A stretch of 64,000 nucleotides of DNA from Macrosoma leucophasiata (GCA_036365455.1 JAWQUS010000023.1:6510001-6574000), one strand, 5' to 3'; positions 21,935 through 32,500 are shown, numbered from the stretch's first letter. Translations and numbers: made by a program. The notes: generated from the letters alone by a model not told the origin.

Positions 21935-22412
21935 CTGTCATCACCTCATTACCTAATCTATCTACCACCAAATGGCAGTTCAGCACTATCAGAGAATATG
22001 TAATAATACGTATAGAATGGACACTTCGACGTCCCGCCCGATTTCCCCGCATCACCCAACCTCCTCCCCTTTTATAGGCGACGGTTAGTATTTTCTACGT
22101 GCTACGCACACAGGTGCACGTGTCAATACACGTCACTGATTGATGTGTGTGTAATAGAGACCAAATATTAAGCGTTTGTATCGAATTTTGGCACAGTCTG
22201 CGCGGTGTGGCACTATCGTGTTCCGGTTAGTTAGATGGTAATGTGTGGCCCCCTTAACTATCACAGAAACATAACAACTAAGGTCTCAGGGATAGCAACG
22301 CATTTGCATTTCGACCTCTGGTTTTTGTGTAGATGTCTATAGGCTGCAGTCATCAATTAACATCCATGTGAGCTGCATGTATCATTACCACCTTCGTTAC
22401 ATAAAAAAGATG
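21935..22412 (+). mobile_element. Family A copy with a clean family B insertion
   Basis: Family A sequence (CCTCATTACCTAATCTATCT...CAGTTCAGCACTATC) is interrupted at 21990 by family B (21991-22209) and resumes with CACTATCGTGTTCCGGTTAG through the A 3' part to about 22410. The 8-mer GCACTATC occurs at both junctions (21983-21990 and 22210-22217) and only once in uninterrupted A copies. Confidence 0.9.
21991..22209 (+). mobile_element. Family B, uninterrupted 219-bp copy
   Basis: Starts AGAGAATATGTAATAATACG and ends CTGCGCGGTGTG, with exact 8-bp target duplication GCACTATC. No coding capacity and no obvious terminal inverted repeat. The interior has a palindromic CACGTGT...ACACGT stretch near 22115-22135. 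Confidence 0.88.
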
Positions 22413-22751
22413 TACTAGGAGAAACCATTTGGCGTGGCCCGACACGTACTGGCCGTGTATTGTGACCGTATTGTTAGAGGCGAAGATTGAGGCCTCAAGC
22501 TGCATGTCAGCGATCCGCGGGGCGTCTGAGCGATCTGGTGCTACGTCTAAGGCCATTGGGAATAAAATAATTAAAACGGATCGAGTGTGTGTGTAAGATG
22601 TTGACTTGTGTTGGTAGTCATTTCGTTACACTGGTCCCAAAGCACGAGGACGTAGGCATCGGATCATAGGCAGGTATATTAGGTAATGCGTATCACTACC
22701 GATCATCTACGCCAAATGATAGTAAAAAAATAAAAATACGCTTACATTCAC

Positions 22752-22940
22752 AGCCTTACAGTAGGTACGTATAAACCTGTGTCGTGGGTACCGTTGTACA
22801 CATACAACATATACACAAACACCCAGACCCAAAACAAATATCTGTAGGCCATACAAATATTTGTCCCGGTGCGGAGATCGAACCCGCGACCCTTCGAATC
22901 AAACGGTCATCTCATACCGCTGGACTAACCGAGTCGTCAA
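22752..22940 (-). repeat. Family G tRNA-headed SINE (minus)
   Basis: On the minus strand it begins GACGACTCGGTTAGTCCAGC with B box GGGTTCGATCTCCGCACC, then the G body (GGCCTACAGATATTTGTTTT). The tRNA-like head cannot encode a functional tRNA: no acceptor pairing is preserved. Confidence 0.8.
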
Positions 22941-23057
22941 GTGTTCAGCACTGTCGAGTTTCAGTTAGATAATAATGGTCCATTATAAGTATTATAACTT
23001 TAATACATTAACTTAGTTCTCAGACAACTCTGTACAAACACAGGCTAAATACTAACC

Positions 23058-23199
23058 CCCTTATTCATAAACGTACATTAGATACGTTTTAGCTATAGAA
23101 TGCTTTGTCTTTGTCAGTTGCATTGTCAAATGTGCAGGATAGAAAAATGAAAAGGAGAGATTAGCAACACTTTAGCTAAAATATGTTTATGAATAAGGG
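23058..23199. mobile_element. Short TIR element, 142 bp
   Basis: Termini CCCTTATTCATAAACGTA and TATGTTTATGAATAAGGG are inverted with 15-16 matching bases, with further imperfect pairing inward (TTTAGCTATA against TTTAGCTAAAAT). No coding capacity. Confidence 0.75.
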
Positions 23200-23224
23200 A
23201 ATAAGTTTTTTGCCTGTGTTGTAG

Positions 23225-23335
23225 GTACAATGTATCTGCATTTTGATCTCCAGTTTTGTGTAGATAGACTGCAGTATTCACTCACCATCTTGCCTATTAT
23301 ATAAATGTATGTGAACTGCAAACTTGCTTGCATGC
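23225..23335 (+). repeat. Family A 3' fragment, diverged
   Basis: TATCTGCATTTTGATCTCCA, 'gttttgtgtagatag' and 'gtgaactgcaaacttgcttg' identify a decayed A tail. Confidence 0.55.
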
Positions 23336-23554
23336 ATCTTTACAAAAAAACTTTATAACTCGCCTACAGGAGAGTAGGTACCTAATAGCAACTCAAACAA
23401 GTTCTTTTTAATATCGGGCAACGCCATGAACAGGTTTAAAACAACATTTAGAACCAACCTAATTTAATTATAAGGTCTTGTCGAGGCTATTACATTTTCG
23501 TCAGCCCCAAACAACATTTGGCAGACACTGAAGATGGATTTAATTTTTTATGTT

Positions 23555-23815
23555 TACATTCTTATTTTACATCGGTTGATTGATAAGCAGGCGGACCATC
23601 TGATGGAAAGTGGTCACCGTCGCCTATGAACATTTGCATCACCAGGGCAGACGTTAATTTTGAAGAATATACAATATGGGGATATTTCTAGCACCGAGGG
23701 ATCATCTCAGAGGGATGTTCGCTTCACATGTTGCACGTTCTGGGCAAACAGGAACGCGAAAACCGCACCATGTCCAGTCGGTGCGGATGGAATTTCTCCC
23801 TAGGATAAGAGAGGG
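23555..23815 (+). repeat. Lepidopteran interspersed repeat (gcggaccatctgatgg type)
   Basis: Starts near GATAAGCAGGCGGACCATCT and AAGTGGTCACCGTCGCC and continues to CGGATGGAATTTCTCCC. The opening block is a familiar high-copy lepidopteran repeat. Superfamily not assigned. Confidence 0.55.
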
Positions 23816-23872
23816 CACCATATCAATAAGTTCAGCAGAGCACTCACCATTGTAGAATGGGAAAAAAACATA

Positions 23873-24110
23873 GAGCAACACGGGCCACCGGCCTCGGCGG
23901 ACCGGAGGGGAGTGGACATAGCGTTTATTACCGATGCAAAACGGTCTGTCATTTTTTGCAGGGGGGAATTAAAAAAATGTAAAACTAAATTAATACGAGT
24001 GACACACACACGTCAAAATCGTCTATTACTACGAAACTCACAGCTGGACTTTAATTAATTACTTACATAAACAATTTCACGCACACATCCCCACACATTT
24101 CCCCACTCTT
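23873..24110 (+). mobile_element. Family T TIR element, right end lost
   Basis: Starts after TA with GAGCAACACGGGCCACCGGC and shares CATAGCGTTTATTACCGATG with the complete copies at 35843, 38424 and 42552. The right TIR is missing. Confidence 0.75.
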
Positions 24111-25239
24111 ATCCTAGCCTTAAGTCTAATGGTATTTGAGATATATTAAAAGATCAGAAGTAGATCTGCCATAACAGAAGCCGTATTGCCGGTCAGCCGG
24201 ACTGACCCACTCAATTTTTTGATGTCAACGGATAAAAGCGCTCGTCTGACGTTCTTCTGAGTGAATTTGACGTTTGGCATAGAGCTTTCACAGCGCAGGA
24301 TGGCAGGCGCTGAATATCACATTGACCTACTCCATGACATCAAGGGCATTTGTGACAAAAAGACTGCCTAGGAGATCGGGCTCCTCTTTGCCTGTGTGGG
24401 TCAGGCGTTCATCAATTTGAAAAATAACCGACAAAAATTCTTATCAAATATTTTATATTTAATTTGAAGGTATTTTTAATTGATATAAATAGACAGGTAT
24501 AAAAGATACGATAGAGACTGATACGTTTTAAGTGCCGGGATAGATCTTTGTGTCGGGGAGATGGTAAATAATATTCAGATGTAGAGCTTATACTTTTTCG
24601 GAGATCCCTTAAAGAGGATTGCCAGGGTCATTCTTAGAGTTTAGTAATGTCCATGATGGATATCAATAGTCTTACCATCATGGGAGTAAAAACTGTAAGC
24701 GGCAAGTTATAGATACGTGTTTGCATTTACAAGTTTCCTGCACCAATCAGCATACCTCTTAAAGGAATTCAGGCGTAAAGTTATATATTTTTTTTATTTC
24801 ACTGAATTTAATATTATTATGAAACATGAAAGTGTGAATGACAAATTCGTATAAAATTAAAGCTAGGTGAGTTTTTAATCTTAAAAAGATCTGTGAACAA
24901 ATTATGCTCCAAATGCGGGTTTTTTTTTAGATAAACCTGCTAGGTAAATATGACTTATCTATTCAGAAAACGAACAAACGTCACGAAAAGGTCATATGAT
25001 CGTATTATTAGAGTAAGTGCGCCAATTATGGACTAGGTCTGCATTATACTAACAAAGATGACAAAAAAACAACCCAAAAGAACGAAAGATCTCAAAAGTT
25101 AAAATATCATCATATGAAAGCTCTAATATCGGTGACTATTGAGTAAATGATACTAGCGAAAGTCCCGTCCAATCCCTTCGAAAATGGAGAGAAATAGATC
25201 CAATGTGCATCTTGTTCATCGATAGGCTTATGAAGAGTG
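24111..25239. other. Gene-free stretch
   Basis: 24170-24450 is GC-richer and looks like old coding sequence of a mobile element (stop-riddled in all frames, no motif that I recognise). The rest is AT-rich with no feature. Confidence 0.4.
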
Positions 25240-25500
25240 TATCATCTATATATGTATATAAAAATCAATTGCTGTTCGTTAGTCTCGCTAAAACTCGAGA
25301 ACGGCTACCGATTTGGCTAATTTTGGTTTTGAATGATTTTTGGTCCAGGAAAGGTTTAAAAGGTAAGAAAATATGAAGAAATTGAAGAGTAATAGTAAAA
25401 ACAACAATTTCATTTTTCCATACAAATAGTCCGTATCTATCAAACCTTTGACACATTATTTCATTGTGAGACAATACGAAGTTTGCCGGGTCAGCTAGTA
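25240..25500 (+). mobile_element. Helitron-like non-autonomous element
   Basis: Runs from an ATCTATATATGTATAT start through CGTTAGTCTCGCTAAAACTC to CGAAGTTTGCCGGGTCAGCT followed by AGTA. The TC-TATATA start and the CTAGT end preceded by a GC-rich stem fit Helitron termini. Related copies are at 10530, 27225, 33000-33275 (end only) and 34017. Confidence 0.6.
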
Positions 25501-25671
25501 AAAGATAAATAAAATGGTGGATTTATTTGTGTGCAAATTGTGTATCTACTTGTTTGTTTTAACTTTAATTTTATGTGACAAAGTTCTTAATGGTGGTCCA
25601 TAATTGGCGCACTTCCTCTATACCTATTTGTTGATCACTTGCCACCGGATTCCATTATGTAGGTTAAAGAT

Positions 25672-25682
25672 GTATATATATA
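25672..25682 (+). promoter_or_regulatory. TATA box of cluster gene 3
   Basis: GTATATATATAAGCGATC corresponds position by position to CATATATAAAAGCGATTG of cluster gene 2. The following 5' UTR also aligns (GAGTTATTGTGACTTGGATT against GAGTTATTCTGACTTGGATT). Confidence 0.8.
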
Positions 25683-25769
25683 AGCGATCAAGTTCGATAC
25701 CTGAGTTATTGTGACTTGGATTATTGGTGCAGTTCCTTGTGTTAAGTTACAAGTAGAAAAATATACGAA

Positions 25770-28700
25770 ATGGCCAAATATATGGTGAGTTTACGATGTT
25801 AAATAAAGTGTCCAAAATAACATCTTAATAAGGGCGTTTTAACTGTGTTTTATACCATTATAAAACTATACCAGCAAATATTATAGATATATGTAATATC
25901 TCTTTTTTGTTTACATCTATAATATAAAAATGAGTCGAGTTTTCCTTCCCGACGCTGTAACTCCAGAACGCACGAACCGATTTCCTCGGTTTTGCATTCG
26001 TTGGAAAGGTCTCGGGCGTGCTGAGGTTTATAAATTCAGGAAAAATTTCAACGCAGGCTAAATAAATTACTTATACCTACGCTTTATACAGTTTTACACA
26101 AAGATTCCTTTTTTTTTTCATGTTTTGTACAAACAGTCATGGCAAATTTCATACATTGATTTGTCCAGAAAAATTAAATAAAAGTAGAAGGTAAAATAGT
26201 TCTGAAATATTATCTAACGAACTTAAAAAACATTTTCTAGTATTTTAAATGTTTTTGAGTTTCCGGAATAAAAAGTAAAAATTGAACTTAAGTGTGCAGT
26301 ACTTTTACTGTCGTTGGTATTCTGGTGATTTAAAAATTTATTATTATGATCCTCCATTTTTGAAGTTGGTTAAAAATTAACCGACTTCAAAAATGGAGGA
26401 GGTACTCAAGTCGTCCCCATATTTCTTTTTTAATTTCAGGCTTTGTTCTTTAAGATCCTTAAATATGAAGTATTTCTAAGTTGTTTTATCTTGGTCTTTT
26501 TTGTCATTTTTTCTGTACAAATCTTGCCCTGATCCCTTATAAACTATTACCCCTTATAAAATATTAGAAATTGCTTCTGATTTTTGCAATTCTGTAAGTA
26601 ATTTTAGTTTTTGAAGTTATTTGTAGCGTGCATATATTTTTTTATCACTTTCGCATCGCTTTATTTTAATGTTTTGTTGCGGGATGGGTGTACTAGCCGT
26701 AGGCTCCTTTATGATAGATGGTAAAAGAACCTAGAGGTAGATATAGTGTCCCGTTCCGTACCAAAATATTTGACTTTGCAAAAATAGTCATGTGTTAAAT
26801 AATAAGCATGCGACTTAATTTTGAAGAAATATATTATAGTTATGTATAATAGGTATTAATAATATGTATGTACTTAATTAATTTCTATTGGGATTTTTCC
26901 ATTTTCTGGCAATTTCCCAATACCTCGAAGTTTGGTAATGTGCCCGGAGATGTCAACAGGCTCGCCACCTGTTGACATCTCGTTACATGGGCCAAAACGT
27001 AACCGGCGAATCGTGGGTGTTTGCATGTATGCTTGAATGCATGCATTTACTTCTGCCTACCCCTTCGGGGATTACAGGGGTGAAGTTACGTTTTTTTTTT
27101 AATATGTATGTAATTAATTAATATTGTACTTAATTTATTTTTACTTTCAGATTGTTCTTTTGGCACTTGTCGCTCTCGCGGCAGCTGCACCTGGAGGTAC
27201 GTCATTTCATATCCCTAAGTATAAATTACATTGTATTTGTAACAATACTCCTCTGAAACGGCTGGACCGATCATTATGAAATTTTCTGTGTGCATTTGGT
27301 AGGTAGGAGAATCGGTTGAAGTCTATTTTTATATCCTTATTAATAAAGTTATTCTCACCATTTTTTTTTTTTTCAATTTTTTTAACCAATTTTTTTTTAT
27401 ACCTTCTTGTTTACATCTAAGGCGATACGAAGTTCGTCGGGGCAGCTAATAATAGGCTATATAATAATAATAGGTATATCTACTATTATCTCTTCGTGAA
27501 GAAATTAGTGTATCTCAAGCGATTCCCTCACTTTTTTTTAATTTCAATAAATGTAGGAAATTAAGATTTCGAATACATAGGTTCCTACTAATGTGCCTAA
27601 TGTTTAATTAATTTATTTTTCAATTAATCTTCTGTAAAAGATATACCTAATGCTAATATATTATTAATATATATGCCCATTGCATTCGTCTATTTATTCT
27701 CCATGCATTTTCACAACACAACAACTAGTAGGTGCAGTACTTAGGTAATGGGTACTTAAGTACCTACCTACTACCTAGTTCTTGTGTTGCAATATTGCTA
27801 CTTCGTAGAGCGTTATCTCCGTTGCACACTGCCGACGTAAGCACTTATAGTCCGGTATTAGTAAAAACTTGATCAAAATGGTCGACAAACGTCACATAGG
27901 TAATGTGCGAAAGAGATAACGCTCTACAGACCCGAAATATGCCGAAGTCTCCTTCCTTAGGTCGATGATTATCCGATGCAATAACCCTCCCCTGCCTACC
28001 CTGGCGACGCCAGGCTGTGACGACGCCAGCTGCCCCTCTCTAGAGATAAAAAAATATACAGCAAATACTAATATGTGGCAATATGTGCCATAAGTGGTGG
28101 TAGATTTACTGGTGGTAGAGCTCTAGTGACGGAGCTGCGTAGGCACCACCGCATTACCTAATATACTTGCCGCTAAATGGTTGTGTTCAGCACTATCGTG
28201 TTCCGGTCAGGTGGTAATGTACGGCTCTGTAATTTCCGGCACAGAAGCATAACACCTTAGGCCTCAGGAGTGATAACGCATCTGCATTTTGACCTTGGTC
28301 TTTGTGTGGATGTCTTTAGGCTGCAGTCATCACTTAACATCAATGTGAACTGCATGCTTGTTTACCACTAACATTACATAAAAAAGTACACGTACCAAAA
28401 TGCTTTCCCTAGAGCCAACCTTCCCCTCCCCTATAGACAAACTGCACTTGTGTGTGCCTGTCTTTACATTTTATTGTTTTATAGCGGTGGATGTTTGCTA
28501 ACCTTGAAAATCCCTATTTATGTACACACACGATAGTTTCTTTGATTGATCTTAACTTAAAAAATTACAAAAAGATTACCTGTATTACGGAAATATTAGT
28601 AGATAACTATCTCCATCCAAAAAAATAAAATAACGTGACGTAATTACAGGATACGGAGGATACGGCCATCACGGACATGACGAAGAATACGGTCACGGAG

Positions 28701-28954
28701 GGCATGGTCACGAGGAACATGAAGGACACGGTCACGGCGGACATGGCAGCGAGGGAGGATATGGCCACGAAGAACACGAAGGTCACGGTCACAGCGGACA
28801 TGGCAGCGAAGGCAGCCACGGTGAACATGGAAGTTCTGGCAGCCATGGTGGACATGGCAGCTCTGGCAGCCACGGTGGACACGGCAGTTCCGGCAGCCAC
28901 GGGCACGGAAGCCATCATGAAGGAGGCCACGGATATGGCCATGACGACTACTAA
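25770..28954 (+). CDS. Secreted Gly/His/Ser/Glu-rich repeat protein, cluster gene 3
   Basis: Exons 25770-25784, 27151-27196 and 28650-28954 encode 121 residues. The signal peptide is [20 protein letters not shown]. The mature part starts [18 protein letters not shown], carries [15 protein letters not shown] units, then three [13 protein letters not shown] repeats, and ends [10 protein letters not shown], like the GHGYDHEY end of gene 2. About a quarter of the mature residues are His, interleaved with Gly, Ser and acidic residues, so binding of Zn/Cu/Ni is a reasonable inference. Exon sizes and phases are identical to genes 1 and 2; the promoter and 5' UTR are homologous to gene 2, so this pair is the most recent duplication. 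Introns are swollen (1366 and 1453 bp) by repeats I, F, C, A and a Helitron-like piece. No AATAAA is close; AATACA at 29014 is a possible weak signal. Confidence 0.88.
25915..26040 (-). repeat. Family I repeat in intron 1 of cluster gene 3
   Basis: Reverse complement of 6418-6535: GACGCTGTAACTCCAGAACG, CGATTTCCTCGGTTTTGCAT, TCGTTGGAAAGGTCTCGGGC. Confidence 0.8.
26350..26402. repeat. Near-perfect palindrome (aaccgacttc family)
   Basis: CCTCCATTTTTGAAGTTGGT meets its inverse ACCGACTTCAAAAATGGAGG across TAAAAATTA. The single-arm version of this lepidopteran motif is at 16090-16130, so this is two arms in inverted orientation. Confidence 0.85.
26885..27093 (+). repeat. Family F SINE body with extra hairpin
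   Basis: Matches 52690-52893 (GGGATTTTTCCATTTTCTGG, AATGTGCCCGGAGATGTCA, GGGCCAAAACGTAACCGGCG, CTACCCCTTCGGGGATTACA) but lacks the tRNA-like head. It carries an 11-bp insertion that creates a perfect 14-bp inverted repeat at 26947-26981. Confidence 0.85.
27225..27452 (+). mobile_element. Helitron-like fragment in intron 2 of cluster gene 3
   Basis: AACGGCTGGACCGATCATTA in the body and ACGAAGTTCGTCGGGGCAGC then TAATAAT at the end match the Helitron-like family of 25240 and 34017. Confidence 0.5.
27785..27972 (-). mobile_element. Family C copy in intron 2 of cluster gene 3
   Basis: Contains CTTCGTAGAGCGTTATCTCC, then AGAGATAACGCTCTACAGAC and CCGAAGTCTCCTTCCTTAGG. Compared with 36640-36855 it is reversed, with decayed outer ends. 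Confidence 0.75.
28098..28386 (+). repeat. Family A, full-length copy
   Basis: A complete 285-290 bp unit runs from GTGGTAGAGCTCTAGTGACG through GTAGGCACCACCGCATTACC and CGTGTTCCGGTCAGGTGGTA to a TTACATAAAAAAG tail. The 3' A-rich tail indicates retroposition. It lies about 260 bp upstream of exon 3 of cluster gene 3. Confidence 0.9.
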
Positions 28955-29541
28955 GCTTTAAGATTGTTGAAAGATTTTTATTAAATGAACTGATATTTTG
29001 AAACGAAGTAATTAATACAAAGACTTATGAAATGTGTAATTTGTTTATTTTATTCCATTGTCTGATACTCTAACTAGATAGGTAGATACTTGGTAGATAG
29101 GTACCTATTTAATTTGAGAAGCAGCCTCAAAGTGTGCTAAAAGTTATCAAGGCGATGAACCCGACATAGCTCCCATCCAAAATTCTGACGATTTGGATCT
29201 GAGGCAAGTGCCGTAAAAATAGTTTTTCTTCTCGTTCAGGTATTTAATTTTACCGCCTATGAAAGTAATAGCAATAATCTGATTGTCCGCATTACCTTGG
29301 AGGTATGAAAGCGATAACGTTCATTTATTATTTCTCTCATAGGTGGAACGAAAAAATAAGAAAATAACTGTCTGAGGACACATATGGGACACCCGATCGG
29401 AACGAAGTTCCTCTTCAACTTCTTATAAATCACTATCACAATCCATTGTTTATTTTTTTAAATATTAAAAATAACTAAAACTACATAGCACACCAACACG
29501 ACAAAACAAATGCGCGCGTCGCATGGCTTGCTTGTCACTGT

Positions 29542-29544
<3 letters not shown>

Positions 29545-29604
<60 letters not shown>

Positions 29605-29627
29605 ATGAGAGAGAGAGAGAGAGAGAA
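29545..29627. repeat. (GA)n microsatellite
   Basis: About 80 bp of almost uninterrupted GA dinucleotides, broken by GACAGAGAATGA near 29600. The minus-strand open frame reading SLSLSL here is an artefact. Confidence 0.97.
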
Positions 29628-29639
29628 CGAATAAGTCGA

Positions 29640-30107
29640 ACCCTATACTCGGCCTGCCCCCTCTCCGAGCGCTACGCACTATAGCAAAAGGTCCTGAGGA
29701 TTTTTCGTGACGCTCGCCTAGCCCCCTCAGCCAGCGTACGCGATAAGGAACTTCGTTCCAAAACTTCGTTCCAATTAAAAAACGACGGCGGAAGCGATTC
29801 AGCAGTTTATAGACATATGAATAAGGGTGGTAGCCGGATGAGCCGTGCCCAGCCTAGAATGTTTACAGTAAATTAATACTTAACACTAAATTAACAACTA
29901 CATATATTATGATAGATACGATGCCCCCTGGAAGATATCTCCTTCAATCCGCACAGGACCTACAGCTAGGAATTACAGATTTAGATCAGAAAGATCGGAG
30001 TTGCCGGATCTTTCGAAATTAATCAAATATAGCTATTATCGCCGCCACATAAAATGCCCACGTGTACCTACTACCGAACTGTCCATTGATAGCAGTTCTT
30101 TACATAA
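29640..30107. other. Gene-free stretch
   Basis: GC-richer start (CTCTCCGAGCGCTACGCACT) and then AT-rich sequence. AAGGAACTTCGTTCCAAAAC (29755-29774), directly followed by the same ACTTCGTTCCA motif, is a small local duplication. No gene seen. Confidence 0.45.
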
Positions 30108-30515
30108 ATAAAATACCCAGAAAGAAATATTGCACATCGAGCCTACAAGAGACAATCGGGTAGTTTCGACTTCGTAGAGCGTCATATCTCTCTGCATCAA
30201 ACTGCCTATCTGCTCCTCTCCCTCATTCCTTTTTATATAACTACGGGAAACAAGTACGCAGTTCACATTGATGATAAGCTAATACTGCAGCGTATCTAGA
30301 CCCGCATAAAATGTATAAAAAAATTGATTTAAATGCATAGACGTTGCCACTGTCACTCCTGTCGCCTAAGCTGTTTTGCTTTTGGCCACTTGCCAGAAAC
30401 TATGAGACACTACCATCTAACCGATAACCTATGGTACTGAATACTTTAACTTGAGCGGCAGATAGATTAGGTAGTGTAAATTGTAATGCCTACGCCCTCG
30501 AGCTCTCTAAATATA
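30108..30515. mobile_element. Truncated family C joined to a diverged family A
   Basis: 30108-30200 is a C end (AATACCCAGAAAGAAATATT, GCACATCGAGCC) that stops before its partner. From about 30228 a diverged A copy in minus orientation begins (ACGGGAAACAAGTACGCAGT) and ends at CCTACGCCCTCGAGCTC. Confidence 0.65.
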
Positions 30516-30990
30516 AATTAGAGTCCCTATAAATTATATTTTATAAACTACCACAGCGCGAGGTAAAAATCGCGCGATAGTGAAAATGATTGTAGATATT
30601 TATGGTGATTATGGTAAATTGTAATGAACGCCATCTGTTGGTAGTAACTGTTATTATCTATTTGTAAAATACTGCATCTATTTCGATAAAACTTACGAAG
30701 AAAATCAAAGCTTAATTTTTCAAAACTAGCCTATACATTCAACATCTGAACAAAATTAGGTAAGTATCTTTGTATAAAAGACCAATAAACAAAATTCTTC
30801 CAGTTTTATGATAGCACTATAGCAAAAAATAGTCATCAAAAGGCGTCCTAAACTTACTAACGTTTGACCCCTCAGCTGGCGCTGGACAGCACTCTCTGTG
30901 TGAGGTCAAATCATCACGGACAAGTCCCGGGCATCAGAAAAAAAACTGTTAAAAATAATTTCTTAAACACACTTCTTGTCAAGAAATATA

Positions 30991-31034
30991 ACAACCATCG
31001 AACTGACTAAAATTTAATCAGTCGATGGTTGTTT
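30991..31034. repeat. Imperfect hairpin
   Basis: ACAACCATCGAACTGACT pairs with AGTCGATGGTTGT with a small bulge across AAAATTTAATC. No flanking duplication seen. Confidence 0.8.
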
Positions 31035-31329
31035 AACTACTCAATTATTTAAAGTGTAATAAGTACCTATTATCTACGGCAGCGGTTGCATTCAACTCGC
31101 ACGCGAACTATTCGAGCACCCCAACGGAAAATCGGAAAATCTAAAATAACAGAATACTTGTACTGAGGAGAAACGTCACGGTTTTCCCCGCAATATTCAA
31201 ATTACAGTGACTCTGGGTATAAAATAATTACCGAATTAATTATTCAGCACCTTTAAATTTCCGCTACAAATGAGTCATTTTATTGTTTAAAATTGTAATA
31301 TATATTATATCAAGACTGTCCATCTAATG

Positions 31330-32167
31330 CAGTCATGTCAAAAATACGGCCCGCGGGCCGCATCCGGCCCTCGGGTCATTTCAATACGGCCCGCGCTCAC
31401 AATATATCACAGATAGAATAATTTTGGTTTTTAGAGATTTCAGATTGCACTCAATGCTTGTGCGCAGGTTTAAAAAAAAATGCGCGCACATTATTTATTC
31501 AATAACTTTTAAAATGTAGCGTGTGCCTATATAGGCATTCATCTGAAACAGAGTGTTACTTATGATTTTCGCTCTTTCGCACGTGCGAAGTCGACTTCTA
31601 TTTCGTCCGAGCAACTAGCGCTCACTCTCACTGCGCCCCTGCCCGTGGCTCAAAATGAATGAATTGGAATTCCCAATTTTCAACAATCCATTTACTTCTG
31701 AAGCTTCACAGGCACCAGTTCATTTGCAAATTGAATTTATAGATCTTCAATCTGACAGCATTTTTAAGCGCGCTCTTACATTTTGTACGCAGCATTTCAA
31801 GAGTTTGAATAACTACCCAGAAATAAAAAAGCATGCACCACGTATTTTGTATGTTTGGTAGTACCAAAAAACAAACATCGCACAAGATTAACACATGAAC
31901 ATCTCTAATCAATTCTTAAAATAACTTCCACGAATATGGTACCTACCTGACATCAATAGGCTTGTCAAAAACGAGAGCAGTCATGTATCTGGATCTTCGA
32001 GCCCAAAATAAATTACCCTCTTTCTTACCTTTGATATGCTGAACTAAATAAATAACAATGTTATAATAATATAGTATGTTTTAGTTTTTTCAAATTTGTA
32101 CTTGGCCCGCCTACACATTCTAAATCTAATTATATGGCCCTCTGCAAAATTGAGTTTGACACCCCTG
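31330..32167 (+). mobile_element. Degenerate hAT element
   Basis: The right end read inward is CAGGGGTGTCAAACTCAATT, a typical hAT terminus; the left end starts CAGTCATGTCAAAAATACGG (diverged). Flanking 8-mers ATCTAATG (31322-31329) and ATTTAATG (32168-32175) match at 7 of 8 positions. The interior retains a short stretch of transposase C-terminal (dimerisation) coding sequence. Most of the transposase is gone. Confidence 0.85.
31655..31900 (+). pseudogene. hAT transposase C-terminal remnant
   Basis: The frame from 31655 gives ...APVHLQIEFIDLQSDSIFK and ...YPEIKKHAPRILYV, which resembles the C-terminal hAT dimerisation region found in GTF2IRD2/ZBED-type transposase-derived proteins (LIDLQ; YPELRKHAxRxLSMFGSTY). 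The frame breaks at 31859 (TGG TAG); sequence related to the continuation lies in another frame. There is no zinc finger, no catalytic DDE region and no complete product. Confidence 0.8.
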
Positions 32168-32334
32168 ATTTAATGTATCTACCTAACATTGTTTGCATTG
32201 CTCGGGGGCACAACAGAATTTAAACTACGCACCATTAAAGCAGACTACAAAACTCAAATTATCCACATCGGTTCAGCCATTCTCGAGTTTTAGTGAGAAT
32301 TAATAAACTATATTTCATTTTTAGTAATCCATAG

Positions 32335-32500
32335 CCTCCACCGGACTATAAAGGAACCCTTATAGTTTCGCCACAGTCTAAAGAAAACGAACGTGTTACT
32401 GTGGTTTCGCCATGTCGGTCTGTCCCTCTGTCCACAGCTAATCTCGGATATTCTTAGCATTATAGAAAGCTATAATTTGGTATGATTATACATATTAGTC
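32335..32500 (+). repeat. Family J repeat
   Basis: 'actataaaggaacccttatagtttcgcca' and CGGTCTGTCCCTCTGTCCAC followed by 'gctaatctcgga' identify J. Two J-like starts may be overlapped here. Confidence 0.55.

Noticed and set aside
28607..28961. Open frames on both strands over exon 3 of cluster gene 3
   Set aside because: They do not join the 46-nt signal exon in phase; the true frame does.
29458..29679. SLSLSL-rich open frame
   Set aside because: Translation of the (GA)n microsatellite.
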